Source: Actinoplanes teichomyceticus ATCC 31121 (lineage in GTDB: Bacteria > Actinomycetota > Actinomycetes > Mycobacteriales > Micromonosporaceae). From it: 64,000 nucleotides of DNA. The position numbers and the translations under genes were made by a program. The notes beneath the pieces were generated by a model that was not told the DNA's origin, ran no database searches, and was given only the letters and a program-made list of their open reading frames with translations. Of this stretch, positions 50,904 through 60,030 are shown in pieces. The stretch's first letter is position 1. The number at the start of each line of letters is the position of its first letter. The stretch covers positions 6,486,001-6,550,000 of the forward strand of contig NZ_CP023865.1 in the NCBI RefSeq assembly GCF_003711105.1, written 5' to 3'.

Positions 50904-51908
50904 TTACCCGCCCGGCTCGGCCGGTACACCGGGCGGGCGTTGCTCCGGCACCTCCGGGGCGGGTTCCCACTGATCGGGTTGCGCCGGCCGGGCGCCGACC
51001 CGGCGCGCCTCCAGCTGGGCGGCGAAGGCCAGCCCGAGGAAGAACGCGATCCCGGTCAGGTTCGCCCACAGCAGCAGCGCCATGATCGCGGTGAGCTGGC
51101 CGTAGGTGGCGTCGAAGCTGCCGCTGAGCCGGATGTAGCCGGCCAGCATCAGGCTGGCCAGCCACCACAGCACGGTCGCCAGCACCGCGCCGAACAGCAG
51201 CCAGGACAGGGCCGGCTGCTTGCGGCGCGGCGAGTGCCGGAACAGCACCCCGACCGCGAAGATGATCAGGGCCAGGCTGAGCGGCCAGCGCACCACGTCC
51301 CAGGCCACCCGCAGCGTCCCGGGCATGTCGAAGTGCTCCTCCGCGGACTCGCCGGCGGCGCGCCCGGCGACCAGCAGCAGGAAGCCGAACAGCGCCGGCA
51401 GGCCGGCCCCGAGGGCGAGGACCGTGGCGCGCAGGTACTTGCGCAGCGCCGGGCGGTCGCGTTCCACCCCGTAGATGCGGTTCGCGCCCCGCTCGACCTG
51501 GGCCATCGCGGTGACCAGCGCGACCACGCCGGTGATCAGACCCAGGGTCAGCGCGACCTCGCCGGCCTCCTCGGTACGGTCGTCGTCCTGCAGCAGCTCC
51601 CGCACCAGCGGGTCGCTGGCGCGCGGGGTCAGCGCGATCACGGTGTCCGCGACCACCTGGCCGCCGGACTCCACGCCCAGGTCGGTGGCGAGGCCGGAGA
51701 GTGCGATCAGGAACGGGACGATGGCCAGGCACAGCTGCAGCGCGAAGGCGCGGGAGTGGCTGAACCCGTCCCCGTACCGGAACCGGATGAACGCGTCGCG
51801 CACCAGCGGCCACCTGCCGTAGTGCCGCAACGCCAGGAAGGCGTCGTCGGCCGACAGCTCGTCGCCGGACATGGTGCGGGTCTCCGGGACCGGCTCGGTG
51901 CTGCTCAC
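50904..51908 (-). CDS. YihY/BrkB-family membrane protein
   Basis: 334 residues from GTG 51908 (GTGA overlap with the kinase gene). RFRYGDGFSHSRAFALQLCL, AIVPFLIALSGLATDLG, TAMAQVERGANRIYGVERDR, PALRKYLRATVLALGAGLPA and YGQLTAIMALLLWANLTGIA are YihY family blocks; six helices. Role unknown, perhaps lipid transport. Part of the four-gene minus operon 52852-48615. Confidence 0.88.
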   Translation of the reverse strand: MSSTEPVPETRTMSGDELSADDAFLALRHYGRWPLVRDAFIRFRYGDGFSHSRAFALQLCLAIVPFLIALSGLATDLGVESGGQVVADTVIALTPRASDPLVRELLQDDDRTEEAGEVALTLGLITGVVALVTAMAQVERGANRIYGVERDRPALRKYLRATVLALGAGLPALFGFLLLVAGRAAGESAEEHFDMPGTLRVAWDVVRWPLSLALIIFAVGVLFRHSPRRKQPALSWLLFGAVLATVLWWLASLMLAGYIRLSGSFDATYGQLTAIMALLLWANLTGIAFFLGLAFAAQLEARRVGARPAQPDQWEPAPEVPEQRPPGVPAEPGG

Positions 51909-52852
51909 GACCGGTGCGCCCGTCGCGCCGCCGCCGAGGCGTCGTGGGCCAGGTCCGGATCGGCGTCCGGCTGCGGGACGCACAGCAGCAGGGCCCGATG
52001 GCGTACCGAGATCTTCATGGCCTTGCCCGGCGCGATGAGATCGCCGTCCAGCTGCCGCGGCTGCGCCCGGTTGCTGTAGATCTCCACCCGGGAGGCGGTG
52101 AACGTCTCCATCTTCGGCACCCGTTCACGGCGGCTGGCCACCGCCGCGATCAGCCGGGCCCAGGAGAACAGGTTGTTCGGGCTGATGACGGCCACGTCCA
52201 GCTGGCCGTCGTCCGGCGCGGCCCGTTTCAGCAGCCGCACCCCGCCCTGCAACCGGCCCACGTTGCCGACGATCACGGTACGCGGCCGGCGCGGCATCGG
52301 CGCCCCGCCGTCCAGCCGGATCCGCACCCGCATCGGCCGGTCCAGCAGGTGCTTGGCCGCCCCGAACACGTACGCCGGCCAGCCGATGTGCTTCTTCGCC
52401 CGCTCCGAGGTGTCCTGCAGCATCATCGCGTCGAAGCCCATCCCGGCCATCACCACGAAGCACTGGTCGTCGATCACTCCGACGTCGATCCGGCGCCGGC
52501 CGCCCTCCAGGGCCACCTGCAGCCCGGCCGCCGGGTCGGTGCCCAGCCCCAGGTTGGCGGCGAGCAGGTTGCCGGTACCGGCCGGCAGCACGGCCAGCGC
52601 CACGTCGGTGCCGGTCAGCGCGGTGGCCACGGCGGTCACGGTGCCGTCGCCGCCACAGGCGAAGACCAGCTCGGCGCCCTCGGCCACGGCCCGCCTCGCC
52701 TGGCCGCGGCCCGGGTCGCCGGGGGTGGTCTCGTACCACGCGGGCGCCGGCCAGCCGGCCTTGCTCAGGCCCGAGCTGATGGTGCGCCGCAGCTGATCGA
52801 CATCGGCCACCTTGCTGGGATTCACCACAACGGCGGAGCGGGGTCCTGTCAC
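51905..52852 (-). CDS. Diacylglycerol-kinase-like lipid kinase
   Basis: 315 residues from GTG 52852. AVVVNPSKVADVDQLRRTIS, ELVFACGGDGTVTAVATALT, LAVLPAGTGNLLAANLGLGT and IDVGVIDDQCFVVMAGMGFD are the DAGK catalytic motifs (GGDGT, PAGTGN). It phosphorylates diacylglycerol or a related lipid at the membrane. First gene of the lipid cluster. Confidence 0.92.
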   Translation of the reverse strand: MTGPRSAVVVNPSKVADVDQLRRTISSGLSKAGWPAPAWYETTPGDPGRGQARRAVAEGAELVFACGGDGTVTAVATALTGTDVALAVLPAGTGNLLAANLGLGTDPAAGLQVALEGGRRRIDVGVIDDQCFVVMAGMGFDAMMLQDTSERAKKHIGWPAYVFGAAKHLLDRPMRVRIRLDGGAPMPRRPRTVIVGNVGRLQGGVRLLKRAAPDDGQLDVAVISPNNLFSWARLIAAVASRRERVPKMETFTASRVEIYSNRAQPRQLDGDLIAPGKAMKISVRHRALLLCVPQPDADPDLAHDASAAARRAHRS

Positions 52853-52928
52853 GGGCTCAGTGTGCCGGAGACATGTCACAGCTGCGACTCAGGAATCATT
52901 GCGTCCCGGGACGGGCACACTTTCTCAG

Positions 52929-53432
52929 GTGACCCGCTTGACGTACCCCGAGATCGGCCGCACCCGCACCGGACCGCTGCCGGACGGCTACCGCCACCTG
53001 CGCTACCGACGGTGGATCGGAGCCGGTCCGGCGGTTTTCGCGGCCGCCGGCGAGGCCGTGCTGACCTTCCGGATGCACCGCGCCACCGGCGCCCGGATCC
53101 GCACCGAGGCCGAGCGCGCCGCGCCCGGCGTCCGGCTGACCATCGGCCTCGGCCCGCTCCGCGCCCCCTGCGAGGTGGTCTGGGTCACCCGCGAGGAGGA
53201 CCGGATCGGTTTCGGATACGGCACCCTGCCGGGCCACCCGGCCACCGGCGAGGAGGCGTTCGTGGTCGAGCGCGACCCGCAGGGCCGGGTGTTCTTCGCG
53301 GTGACCGCGTTCAGCCGGCCGGCCGGCGCGCTGATGCGGCTGACCGGCCCGTTCGCGGTGCTGGCGCAGCACGCCTACGCGCGCCGGTGCGCTCAGGCGC
53401 TGCGGCGGCACCTGGGTGGCGTGGCCCGGTGA
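52929..53432 (+). CDS. DUF1990-family protein
   Basis: 167 residues from GTG 52929. LTYPEIGRTRTGPLPDGYRH, AVFAAAGEAVLTFRMHRATG, FGYGTLPGHPATGEEAFVVE match DUF1990 (SRPBCC-like fold) from end to end. Role unknown. Starts a three-gene operon with GTGA overlaps; divergent from the lipid kinase. Confidence 0.85.
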   Translation: MTRLTYPEIGRTRTGPLPDGYRHLRYRRWIGAGPAVFAAAGEAVLTFRMHRATGARIRTEAERAAPGVRLTIGLGPLRAPCEVVWVTREEDRIGFGYGTLPGHPATGEEAFVVERDPQGRVFFAVTAFSRPAGALMRLTGPFAVLAQHAYARRCAQALRRHLGGVAR

Positions 53433-54205
53433 GCACGACAGCGGTCACCTGGTGGGGGCACAGCACGGTGTGGCTCGCCGATTCGGGTGTCACCCTGCTC
53501 ACCGACCCGGTGCTCACCGGCCGGCTGGCGCACCTCAAGCGCCGGGCCGGCCCGCCGCCCCGGCTGCCCGGCGCGCCCGACGCGATCCTGCTCTCGCACC
53601 TGCACGCCGATCACTTCCACGTGGCGTCGCTGCGGGCCGTACCCGGAAAGCCGCTGCTGATCGTGCCGCGCGGCGCCGCCGCCTTCACCGCCCGGGCCCT
53701 GGGCGCCGAAGCGGCCGGACGGTGCGTCGAGCTGGCGCCGGGCGACGAGGTCACGGTCGGCGCGGTGCGTGTCCGCGCCGTCCCGGCACGGCACGACGGC
53801 GGGCGCGGCCCGTGGTCGCGCCAGCGGGCCGCGGCCATCGGGTTCGTGGTCGAGGGCGCTTCGCGGACCTGGTACGCCGGGGACACCGGCCTGTTCGAGC
53901 AGATGCACGAGCTGGGCCCGCTGGACCTGGCGCTGATCCCGGTCGGCGGCTGGGGGCCGAGCCTGGGCTCGCACGGCCACCTGGACGCGGCGGACGCGGC
54001 CGAGGCGCTGCGCCGGGTGAAGGCGTCCTGGGCGGTGCCGGTGCACTACGGCACGCTGTGGCCGATCGGCCTGGACCGGGTCCGCCGGCACCTGTTCGAC
54101 GAACCCGGCGAGCGCTTCGCCGAGCACGCCGCGCGACGCGTGCCGGACACCCGGGTACGGGTGCTGACGCACGGCGAGACGCTGAGCCTCGGGCCGGCCG
54201 CGTGA
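53429..54205 (+). CDS. MBL-fold metallohydrolase (UlaG-like)
   Basis: 258 residues from GTG 53429. VTWWGHSTVWLADSGVTLLT, LLSHLHADHFHVASLR (HxHxDH), VPARHDGGRGPWSRQ, YAGDTGLFEQMHELG (Asp) and VPVHYGTLWPIGL (His) form the zinc site of the L-ascorbate-6-P lactonase-like/NAPE-PLD-like group. A lipid or phosphoester substrate is plausible. Confidence 0.88.
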   Translation: MSTTAVTWWGHSTVWLADSGVTLLTDPVLTGRLAHLKRRAGPPPRLPGAPDAILLSHLHADHFHVASLRAVPGKPLLIVPRGAAAFTARALGAEAAGRCVELAPGDEVTVGAVRVRAVPARHDGGRGPWSRQRAAAIGFVVEGASRTWYAGDTGLFEQMHELGPLDLALIPVGGWGPSLGSHGHLDAADAAEALRRVKASWAVPVHYGTLWPIGLDRVRRHLFDEPGERFAEHAARRVPDTRVRVLTHGETLSLGPAA

Positions 54206-54771
54206 TCGCCACCGTCGCCGCGCTGGGCTGGTTGTTCGTGGTGGTGTGCTTCGGCGCGATCGTGCCGATCGTGCCGACCGGCGCGGCGGTCAGCGGGGCG
54301 GCCGCCCTGGCCTTCCACGAGGGCCGCCCGGTCACCATGCTCCTGGTGGTCGCCGCCGGCGCGGCCGGCGCCTACGTGGGCGACCTGGCGATGTACGGGA
54401 TGTGCCGGTTCGGCGGCGAGCAGCTGGCCCGCCGGCTGCGCTGGCTGCGCGACGGGGAGCACCTGGCGGCGGTGAAGGCCCGGCTGCGGGACCGGCAGGT
54501 CCCGGTGCTGCTGGTGTCCCGGCTGCTGCCGGGCGGACGGGTGCCGGTGCTGCTGGCCGCCGCGTTCGCCGGCCTGTCCTGGCGTACGTTCGTGGTCGCC
54601 AACCTGCCCGCCTGCGCCCTGTGGGCGGTGGTCTACGCGGCGATCGGCCTGGCCGGCGGCTCGATCTTCCCCGAGCCGTGGCAGGGCGTGCTCGCCGCGA
54701 TCATCCTGATCCTGCTGGTGAACCGGGCGGTCACCTGGTGGAACGCGCGCCGGGGGGCGGCTAGTACCTGA
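54202..54771 (+). CDS. DedA-family membrane protein
   Basis: 189 residues, GTGA overlap with the MBL gene. Four or five helices; VAAGAAGAYVGDLAMYGMCR, VSRLLPGGRVPVLLAAAFAG (the DedA arginine-proline-glycine motif) and TFVVANLPACALWAVVYAAI. DedA proteins flip undecaprenyl phosphate or other lipids. The end overlaps the convergent hydrolase gene by 11 bp. Confidence 0.88.
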   Translation: MIATVAALGWLFVVVCFGAIVPIVPTGAAVSGAAALAFHEGRPVTMLLVVAAGAAGAYVGDLAMYGMCRFGGEQLARRLRWLRDGEHLAAVKARLRDRQVPVLLVSRLLPGGRVPVLLAAAFAGLSWRTFVVANLPACALWAVVYAAIGLAGGSIFPEPWQGVLAAIILILLVNRAVTWWNARRGAAST

Positions 54772-55657
54772 GGTACGACCGGGTCGTCCCGACCACCTTC
54801 TCGACCACCGCGATGCCGCCCAGCCGGCTCTGGTGCCGGTGTGACAGCACCGCGACGGAGACGTCCACGCCGTCGCCGGTGATCCGGCCCACCGAGTTGA
54901 TGATCCAGAGGTTGTTCTCGGTGGAGCGCTGCAACCAGCCGTTCTTCACGGTGGCCTGTTCACCCTGCCGCGCCGCGGCCGGGACGCCCCAGTTCTGGTC
55001 GGCGGCGACCGTGCCCATCAGGGTCCGCACGTACGCCCGGCCCCGCGCCGACAGCGGCCCCTCGTCGTCGACCAGCTCGGACAGCAGCCGCAGCTGGTCG
55101 CGGACGGTGGTCCGGGTCAGGCCCCAGGCGCTGTTCACCGTGGTGTCGGTCAGGCCCAGCCGCTCGTTGCACCGGCTGATCGCGCTCTGCCGGCCGAGCT
55201 GGTGGAAAAGCGAGGTGGTCGCGTCGTTGTCGCTGTTGCGGATCATCAGATTGGCCCGGGAGTCCTCGGACGCCGTCAGCCGGCGGCCGGCGTCCTGCAC
55301 GGTCAGCAGCAGGCAGGCGAGCACCTGCACCTTCACCACGCTGGCCGTCTCGTAGTGCTCATCACCGCGGAACGCGTACGTGGCGCCGGTCTTGGCGTCG
55401 TGGACCGCGACGGAGAACTCGGGGACCGTGGCGGCGTACCGCGTCAGGGCGGCGTCCAGCGCCTTGCCCCGTTTCGCCCACTCGATCCTGGCCAGCTCCT
55501 CGGGGCTCGGCCGGGTCGGTGACGGGCTCGCCGCGTCACCGGCGAAGAACGTCGCGGCGACTCCCTCGCTGCCGATCAGCCCCTTGCCCACCAGGCCGGC
55601 ACCTCCCAGGAGAACCACGGCAACCACCATCACGATCCACTTCGGCGTACGTCGCAC
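54761..55657 (-). CDS. Class A beta-lactamase-like serine hydrolase
   Basis: 298 residues. N-terminal helix (WIVMVVAVVLLGGAGLVGKG) exports or anchors it. Catalytic motifs: YETASVVKVQVLACLLL (SxxK), NLMIRNSDNDATTSLFH (SDN), and ATVKNGWLQRSTENNLWI (KxG as KNG instead of KTG). The Glu166-like position is not identified, so it could be a penicillin-binding type peptidase rather than a true beta-lactamase. Confidence 0.83.
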   Translation of the reverse strand: MRRTPKWIVMVVAVVLLGGAGLVGKGLIGSEGVAATFFAGDAASPSPTRPSPEELARIEWAKRGKALDAALTRYAATVPEFSVAVHDAKTGATYAFRGDEHYETASVVKVQVLACLLLTVQDAGRRLTASEDSRANLMIRNSDNDATTSLFHQLGRQSAISRCNERLGLTDTTVNSAWGLTRTTVRDQLRLLSELVDDEGPLSARGRAYVRTLMGTVAADQNWGVPAAARQGEQATVKNGWLQRSTENNLWIINSVGRITGDGVDVSVAVLSHRHQSRLGGIAVVEKVVGTTRSYLRY

Positions 55658-55803
55658 CCCTGCATACTGCCGTGCCGATCACCCCGATGCGTGCCCGGAC
55701 TCCTGTGGATCGCCCACTAATATCCGAATTTCCACAGTGAGCCGCGCGACGGCCACGCTTCGTGACCGTTTGGGACGTGCCCGCACGGAGCAGAATGAGG
55801 GGC

Positions 55804-56907
55804 ATGGCGTCCCTGCTGTCCCGAGCCGTCCAGATGTCCCGCGTCGCACTGGCCGCGCCGGGCGTCGCCGCCGACCTCACGCGCGCCGCGATCGGGCAGG
55901 TGATCGAGACCGCGGGCGCCGTGGCGAGTGTGCCGGTCCGCGCGATGAACCTGCTCGGCCAGACGGAGCTCCTGGTCAACCAGGCCGGCCTGGCGATCGG
56001 GCAGGCCGAGGAGCTGATCCGCCGGGTCAGCGCGGTGGCGCTCGCCGCCGAGGCCGCCGTCACCGACATCCAGGCGATCAGCAGCTCCGCCGAGAGCACG
56101 ATCGCCGAGGTCCGGGCCGTCGCCACCGCCGCCGCCCTGACCGTCGAGGAGGCCGGGGCGATCTCCACGGCCGCCGGCGACCTGGTGCGCCGCGCCGCCG
56201 GCACCGCCGACGCGGCCGGCACCATCGTCATCGAGGCCGGCACGCTGACCAGCTCGGCGGCCGAGATCGTCGCCGAGGTCGGCGCGGTCAGCGCCACCGC
56301 CCGCGGCATCGTCACCGAGGTCGGCACGGTCGTGTCCGCGGCGCACGACATCGTGGCGGAGGTGGGCGAGGTCAGCGCCACCGCCCGCGGCATCGTCACC
56401 GAGGTCGGCGAAGTCAGCGCCACCGCCCGTGGCATCGTCACCGAGGTCGGCGAGGTCGCCTCCGCGGCCCGCGGCATCGTCGGCGAGGCCGGCACGGTCA
56501 GCTCCGCGGCGCGCGACGTCGTGACCGACGCGGCCGCCGTCTCGGCGCAGGCGTCCGCCGTGGTCGCGCGGGCCGAGCAGGCCGCCGCCGTGACGACCGA
56601 GCTGCTCGACGGGTACGCCCCGACCCTGCGCAAGGCCGCTCCGCTGGCCGCCCGCTTCATCGACCAGCTCACCCCGGAGGAGGTGACCGCGGCGATCCGG
56701 ATGGTCGACGAGCTGCCGGCGCTGCGCGATCACCTGGTGAACGACGTGATGCCGCTGCTGGGCAAGCTCGACCAGGTCGGCCCGGACCTGCACAAGCTGC
56801 TCGAGGTGACCGAGGACCTGCATCTGGCGATCGCCGGCCTGCCCGGCCTGAAGCTGCTGCGCCGGCGCGGCGAGGAACGCACCGAGGACCACCACCTCAA
56901 GCCCTGA
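55804..56907 (+). CDS. Helical protein with 14-residue repeats
   Basis: 367 residues from ATG 55804 (ATG 55795 is possible). After VRAMNLLGQTELLVNQAGLA the middle (about 155-245) is made of near-identical units of 14 residues: GEVSATARGIVTEV, with variants such as GTVSSAARDVVTDA. Small residues and regular spacing suggest a long helical bundle like phasins or methyl-accepting stalks. The C-terminus (LTPEEVTAAIRMVDELPALR) is helical. No membrane segment; function unknown. Confidence 0.6.
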   Translation: MASLLSRAVQMSRVALAAPGVAADLTRAAIGQVIETAGAVASVPVRAMNLLGQTELLVNQAGLAIGQAEELIRRVSAVALAAEAAVTDIQAISSSAESTIAEVRAVATAAALTVEEAGAISTAAGDLVRRAAGTADAAGTIVIEAGTLTSSAAEIVAEVGAVSATARGIVTEVGTVVSAAHDIVAEVGEVSATARGIVTEVGEVSATARGIVTEVGEVASAARGIVGEAGTVSSAARDVVTDAAAVSAQASAVVARAEQAAAVTTELLDGYAPTLRKAAPLAARFIDQLTPEEVTAAIRMVDELPALRDHLVNDVMPLLGKLDQVGPDLHKLLEVTEDLHLAIAGLPGLKLLRRRGEERTEDHHLKP

Positions 56908-57386
56908 CCGCGGCCCCATCCCGGGCTGCGCTCGTCCGGCGCCGCCTCGCCCGCCCTGCCAATCGCCAGCCCGGCCTCGCGCTCCCGACAGCACCCCGCC
57001 CCGGCTTCCAAGAGCATCAGCTGAGCCCACCGCTCCCAGGAGCACCAGCCGGGCCTAGCCAGGGCGTGGCTGAGAAGCCTGCGGACGGGACGGCCAGGTC
57101 GTATCGGTGAGAATCTCCTGTGAAGCGCCTGACCCCGACCCGCGGCACGGACCTCGCGCCGCACCGCCGTGCGGAGACCAGCAGACCCGGATGCCGCGTG
57201 CCGACCAGGTGTTCCGCTACGACGACGCGGGGGTGAGCCGGGCGGAAGGCGGCGCCGTGGCGACCGGGGTCTCCGGACGACCACTCTCGAAGAGCGCAAG
57301 CACACCCGACGTCCCGCCACAGCCGAACGTCGGACGTGGCACGGCCGGCCCTCGGGGAGGGCCGGCCGTGGGGATGAAACCGTTGC
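56908..57386. other. Intergenic region after the repeat protein
   Basis: 479 bp without a convincing gene. Short frames here have no recognisable coding pattern. The right end contains the hairpin at 57340-57370. Confidence 0.4.
57340..57370. terminator. Hairpin downstream of the trypsin-like protease
   Basis: CACGGCCGGCCCT pairs with AGGGCCGGCCGTG around CGGGG, a perfect 13-bp stem 17 bp beyond the protease stop (minus). Confidence 0.7.
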
Positions 57387-58427
57387 TCAGTAGACCGAGA
57401 CGCCGTAGACGCTCAGCGGCTCGACGACCGGCTGGAAGTACGTGATGCCGCCGGAGGAGCAGTTGCCGCTGCCGCCCGAGGTGAGGCCGAGCGCGGTGGT
57501 GCCGGAGTAGAGCGAGCCGCCGCTGTCGCCGGGCTGGGCGCAGACGGTGGTCCGGATCAGGCCGGAGACCGAACCCTCGGCGTAGTTCACCGTGCTGTTG
57601 AGGGCGGTGACCCGGCCGGAGTGGATGCCGGTGGTGGAACCGCGCCGGTAGACCGTGGCGCCGACGGCCGGGGTGCCGGCGGAGGTGATCTCCTGCGAGC
57701 CGACCGTGCCGGACTTGGTGATCGTCGTGTTGGTGTAGCGGACGATGCCGTAGTCGTTGCCCGGGAAGCTGGTGCCGGCCCGGGTGCCGAGCGTGGTCGA
57801 GCCGTTGGTCCAGGTCGAGCCGATGTTGGTGCAGTGGCCGGCGGTCAGGAAGTAGTACGTGCCGGCGCTGTTGCGCACGTTGAAGCCGAGGGAGCAGCGG
57901 CCGCTGCCGGCGTAGATCGCGTCGCCGCCGGAGATCCGAGTGCTGATCTTGCCGGGGATGCTCTCGATCCGGGCGGCGTCGCCGAGCTTGGCGACGGTCG
58001 CCTTGACGGCGGCCAGCTTGGCGCCGGTCACGCTCTCGTCGTAGCTGACCACGACCTGGTTGGTCACCGGGTCGACGGCGAAGGCGGTACCGGGGGTCTT
58101 GAGGCTCGCCTTGAGGGTCGCGTCGGCCGCCGCGAGGGTGGCGCCGCTGCGGGCGACGTACCGCGGGGTCGCCCCGGCCGCCGTGACCTCGGCCGCCGTC
58201 GTCGCGTCGGTCACGTTGACCACCAGCTTGCCGGAGGCGTCCAGGTAGGACCCGGCGTCACGAGCACCGAGCTGGTCGTCCAGCCTGCTGGCGAGCGCGG
58301 ACGGCGCGAAGGACGCGTCACCCACGGCCGGGGCAGCCGAGGCGGGTGACGTAGCCGCGAAGGCGCTGCCCACGAGAATGCCGACGGCCAGGCCGACGAT
58401 CGGTCGGCGAAGCTTCGGGTTGAGCAC
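57387..58427 (-). CDS. Secreted trypsin-like (S1E streptogrisin-type) protease
   Basis: 346 residues from GTG 58427 with GGGAGG 5 bp upstream. Signal peptide [20 protein letters not shown] ending SPASAAPA. A propeptide (about 35-170, [20 protein letters not shown]) precedes the mature protease: [16 protein letters not shown] (His), [12 protein letters not shown] (Asp), [20 protein letters not shown] (Ser), with disulphide Cys pairs. Extracellular protein degradation. The mature start is likely [10 protein letters not shown]. Confidence 0.92.
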   Translation of the reverse strand: MLNPKLRRPIVGLAVGILVGSAFAATSPASAAPAVGDASFAPSALASRLDDQLGARDAGSYLDASGKLVVNVTDATTAAEVTAAGATPRYVARSGATLAAADATLKASLKTPGTAFAVDPVTNQVVVSYDESVTGAKLAAVKATVAKLGDAARIESIPGKISTRISGGDAIYAGSGRCSLGFNVRNSAGTYYFLTAGHCTNIGSTWTNGSTTLGTRAGTSFPGNDYGIVRYTNTTITKSGTVGSQEITSAGTPAVGATVYRRGSTTGIHSGRVTALNSTVNYAEGSVSGLIRTTVCAQPGDSGGSLYSGTTALGLTSGGSGNCSSGGITYFQPVVEPLSVYGVSVY

Positions 58428-58494
58428 GGTTTCCTCCCAGGGGGATTGGGTAGGTGGCATACCGGTCCGGTACGCCAGTGCTCGCAAGTATTTA

Positions 58495-58511
58495 AATTGG
58501 TCGATCCAATT
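58495..58511. promoter_or_regulatory. Palindromic site upstream of the protease
   Basis: AATTGGTCGATCCAATT, 6-bp perfect arms with a 5-bp centre, in an AT-rich island about 70 bp upstream of GTG 58427. Candidate operator for the protease gene. Confidence 0.45.
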
Positions 58512-58609
58512 GCAAGGACTGGTCAATCTGTAACAATCGTTATCAAGCCCCTGTTGAGCTGCGGAAACCTTCGTCCCATAGTGCGGGGATATGACCCCTT
58601 CGGGATGAG

Positions 58610-59128
58610 TCAGCGCTCCAGCACGGCGATCGGCGCGTCGTCGGCGAGGCGGTAGCCCAGGCCGTACACCGTGGTGATCAGCTCCGGGTCGTCCAGCTTG
58701 GTGCGCAACCGGCTGACGTGCACGTCGACGGTGCGGTTGGTGGTGTGCCGGTGACCCCAGACATGGGTGAGCAGCTGGGTCCGGCTGAACACCTGACGGG
58801 GGTGCTGGGCGAGGAACAGGAGCAGGTCGTACTCCAGCCGGCTGAGGTCGAGACGCCGCCCGTCCCGCAGCGCGGTGCGCGCCCGCGGATCCAGCCGGAT
58901 CTCGCCCTCGACACGCGACTCGGCCGGCGGCTCCAGCTCGATCGCGGCGCCTGGACCGGCGGCATCCACCAGTTCTCGCAGCGCGGCCAGCACCCGGTCC
59001 CGGCCACCGACCCCACCGGCGATGCTGATCGTGACGGTGACCGGCGCCTCCTCGGGTAGGTCCGGAACCGGCCGCAGATCGGGACGGGCATGGGGGGCGC
59101 GCGGATGGGCGATGGCGAGCGCGGACAT
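58610..59128 (-). CDS. OmpR-type winged-helix regulator without receiver domain
   Basis: 172 residues from ATG 59128 (AAGGAG 6 bp upstream). A short N-terminal part of unknown type ([20 protein letters not shown]) precedes a full OmpR winged helix: [60 protein letters not shown]. There is no phosphorylation Asp, so it is not a normal response regulator. It lies upstream of the protease gene in the same direction and may control it. Confidence 0.85.
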   Translation of the reverse strand: MSALAIAHPRAPHARPDLRPVPDLPEEAPVTVTISIAGGVGGRDRVLAALRELVDAAGPGAAIELEPPAESRVEGEIRLDPRARTALRDGRRLDLSRLEYDLLLFLAQHPRQVFSRTQLLTHVWGHRHTTNRTVDVHVSRLRTKLDDPELITTVYGLGYRLADDAPIAVLER

Positions 59129-59505
59129 GTGCGACTCCTTCGACGGTCGGCGCCACCGGATCGGGCGACGCCCAGCAAGGATATTATTCCTATCTGTTAG
59201 ATAGGCATACCGCATCGTAGTCACGCACGCCACATCCCACCAAGCCCATGTCATTACTAGGATTTGGGATCGCTGTTGACCGCGGCGCTTCCCACCACGA
59301 TGGTGGATCTGTTCCAACTGATGGACGGATCGTCGGAAGACACCTGACCGCCGGCCCGGCTCGCCCAGCGCGCCTCGGCCGGAAACCACCGTGGCGACCG
59401 ACGACCGGGCACCATGACGGTTCGTACCCGAACCTGCGCCGGGCGGCAGCCGCCCGCTTCTGGAGGAAGGAGGCGCGGCGTGCCGCTGCGGGCGCCGCGA
59501 ATCGG
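59129..59505. other. Divergent intergenic region, AT-rich
   Basis: 377 bp between the winged-helix regulator (minus) and the FMN reductase (plus). It holds CCTATCTGTTAGATAGG (59189-59205) and CCACCACGATGGTGG (59292-59306). An in-frame upstream extension of the reductase to 59248 has no conserved look. No other gene seen. Confidence 0.45.
59189..59205. promoter_or_regulatory. Inverted repeat in the regulator promoter
   Basis: CCTATCTGTTAGATAGG has perfect 7-bp arms and a 3-bp centre, about 60 bp upstream of the winged-helix gene in an AT-rich stretch (ATATTATT). A likely autoregulatory operator. Confidence 0.5.
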
Positions 59506-59988
59506 ATGACTGGAATCGTTGTGGTGTCCGGCAACCCACGGGCCGGATCACGGACGTCCACCCTGGCCGTCGCGGTCGGGGAGGCGCTCGCCGCCCGGCA
59601 CGGCTCACCGGCGCCCACCGTCATCGAGGTCGGCGAGCTGGGGGCCGGGCTGCTCACCGGCGGCGACCCGGCCACCACGGCCGCGGTGGAGGCGCTGACC
59701 GGCGCGGATCTGCTGGTGGTGGCGACCCCGACGTACAAGGGCAGCTACACCGGAGTGCTCAAGGTGCTGCTGGACCAGCTGCCGAACCAGGCGCTGGCCG
59801 GGAAATTCGCCGTGCCGGTGGTCACCGCCGGGATCGCGCCGCAGGCCGTCGCCGCGGAGGCGGTGCTGCGGCAGCTGCTGGTCGAACTCGGGGCGATCGT
59901 GGCGCGGCCCGGGCTCCCGGTGGTCGAGGCCGACCTGCCGGAGTCCGTACCGATCGCCCAGAAGTACGCGGCGGCGCTCGACTGGTAG
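59506..59988 (+). CDS. NADPH-dependent FMN reductase-like flavoprotein
   Basis: 160 residues from ATG 59506. GIVVVSGNPRAGSRTSTLAV is the FMN phosphate loop, LLVVATPTYKGSYTGVLKVL, LDQLPNQALAGKFAVPVVTA the flavodoxin-like signature. It resembles SsuE/NADPH-FMN reductases (RSxT-like site, TPxYxGSY). It probably supplies reduced FMN to a monooxygenase not seen here. Confidence 0.9.
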   Translation: MTGIVVVSGNPRAGSRTSTLAVAVGEALAARHGSPAPTVIEVGELGAGLLTGGDPATTAAVEALTGADLLVVATPTYKGSYTGVLKVLLDQLPNQALAGKFAVPVVTAGIAPQAVAAEAVLRQLLVELGAIVARPGLPVVEADLPESVPIAQKYAAALDW

Positions 59989-60030
59989 CCGGCGGGACCG
60001 GGCGTCGACGCGGCCCGGTCCCGGTCAGCC

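Noticed and set aside
57107..57445. Plus-strand frame of 112 codons before the protease terminator
   Set aside because: No ribosome site, no conserved pattern, and it runs into the protease gene and its hairpin.
59248..59505. Upstream extension of the FMN reductase
   Set aside because: The extension has no family similarity and covers palindromic regulatory DNA; the fold begins at ATG 59506.
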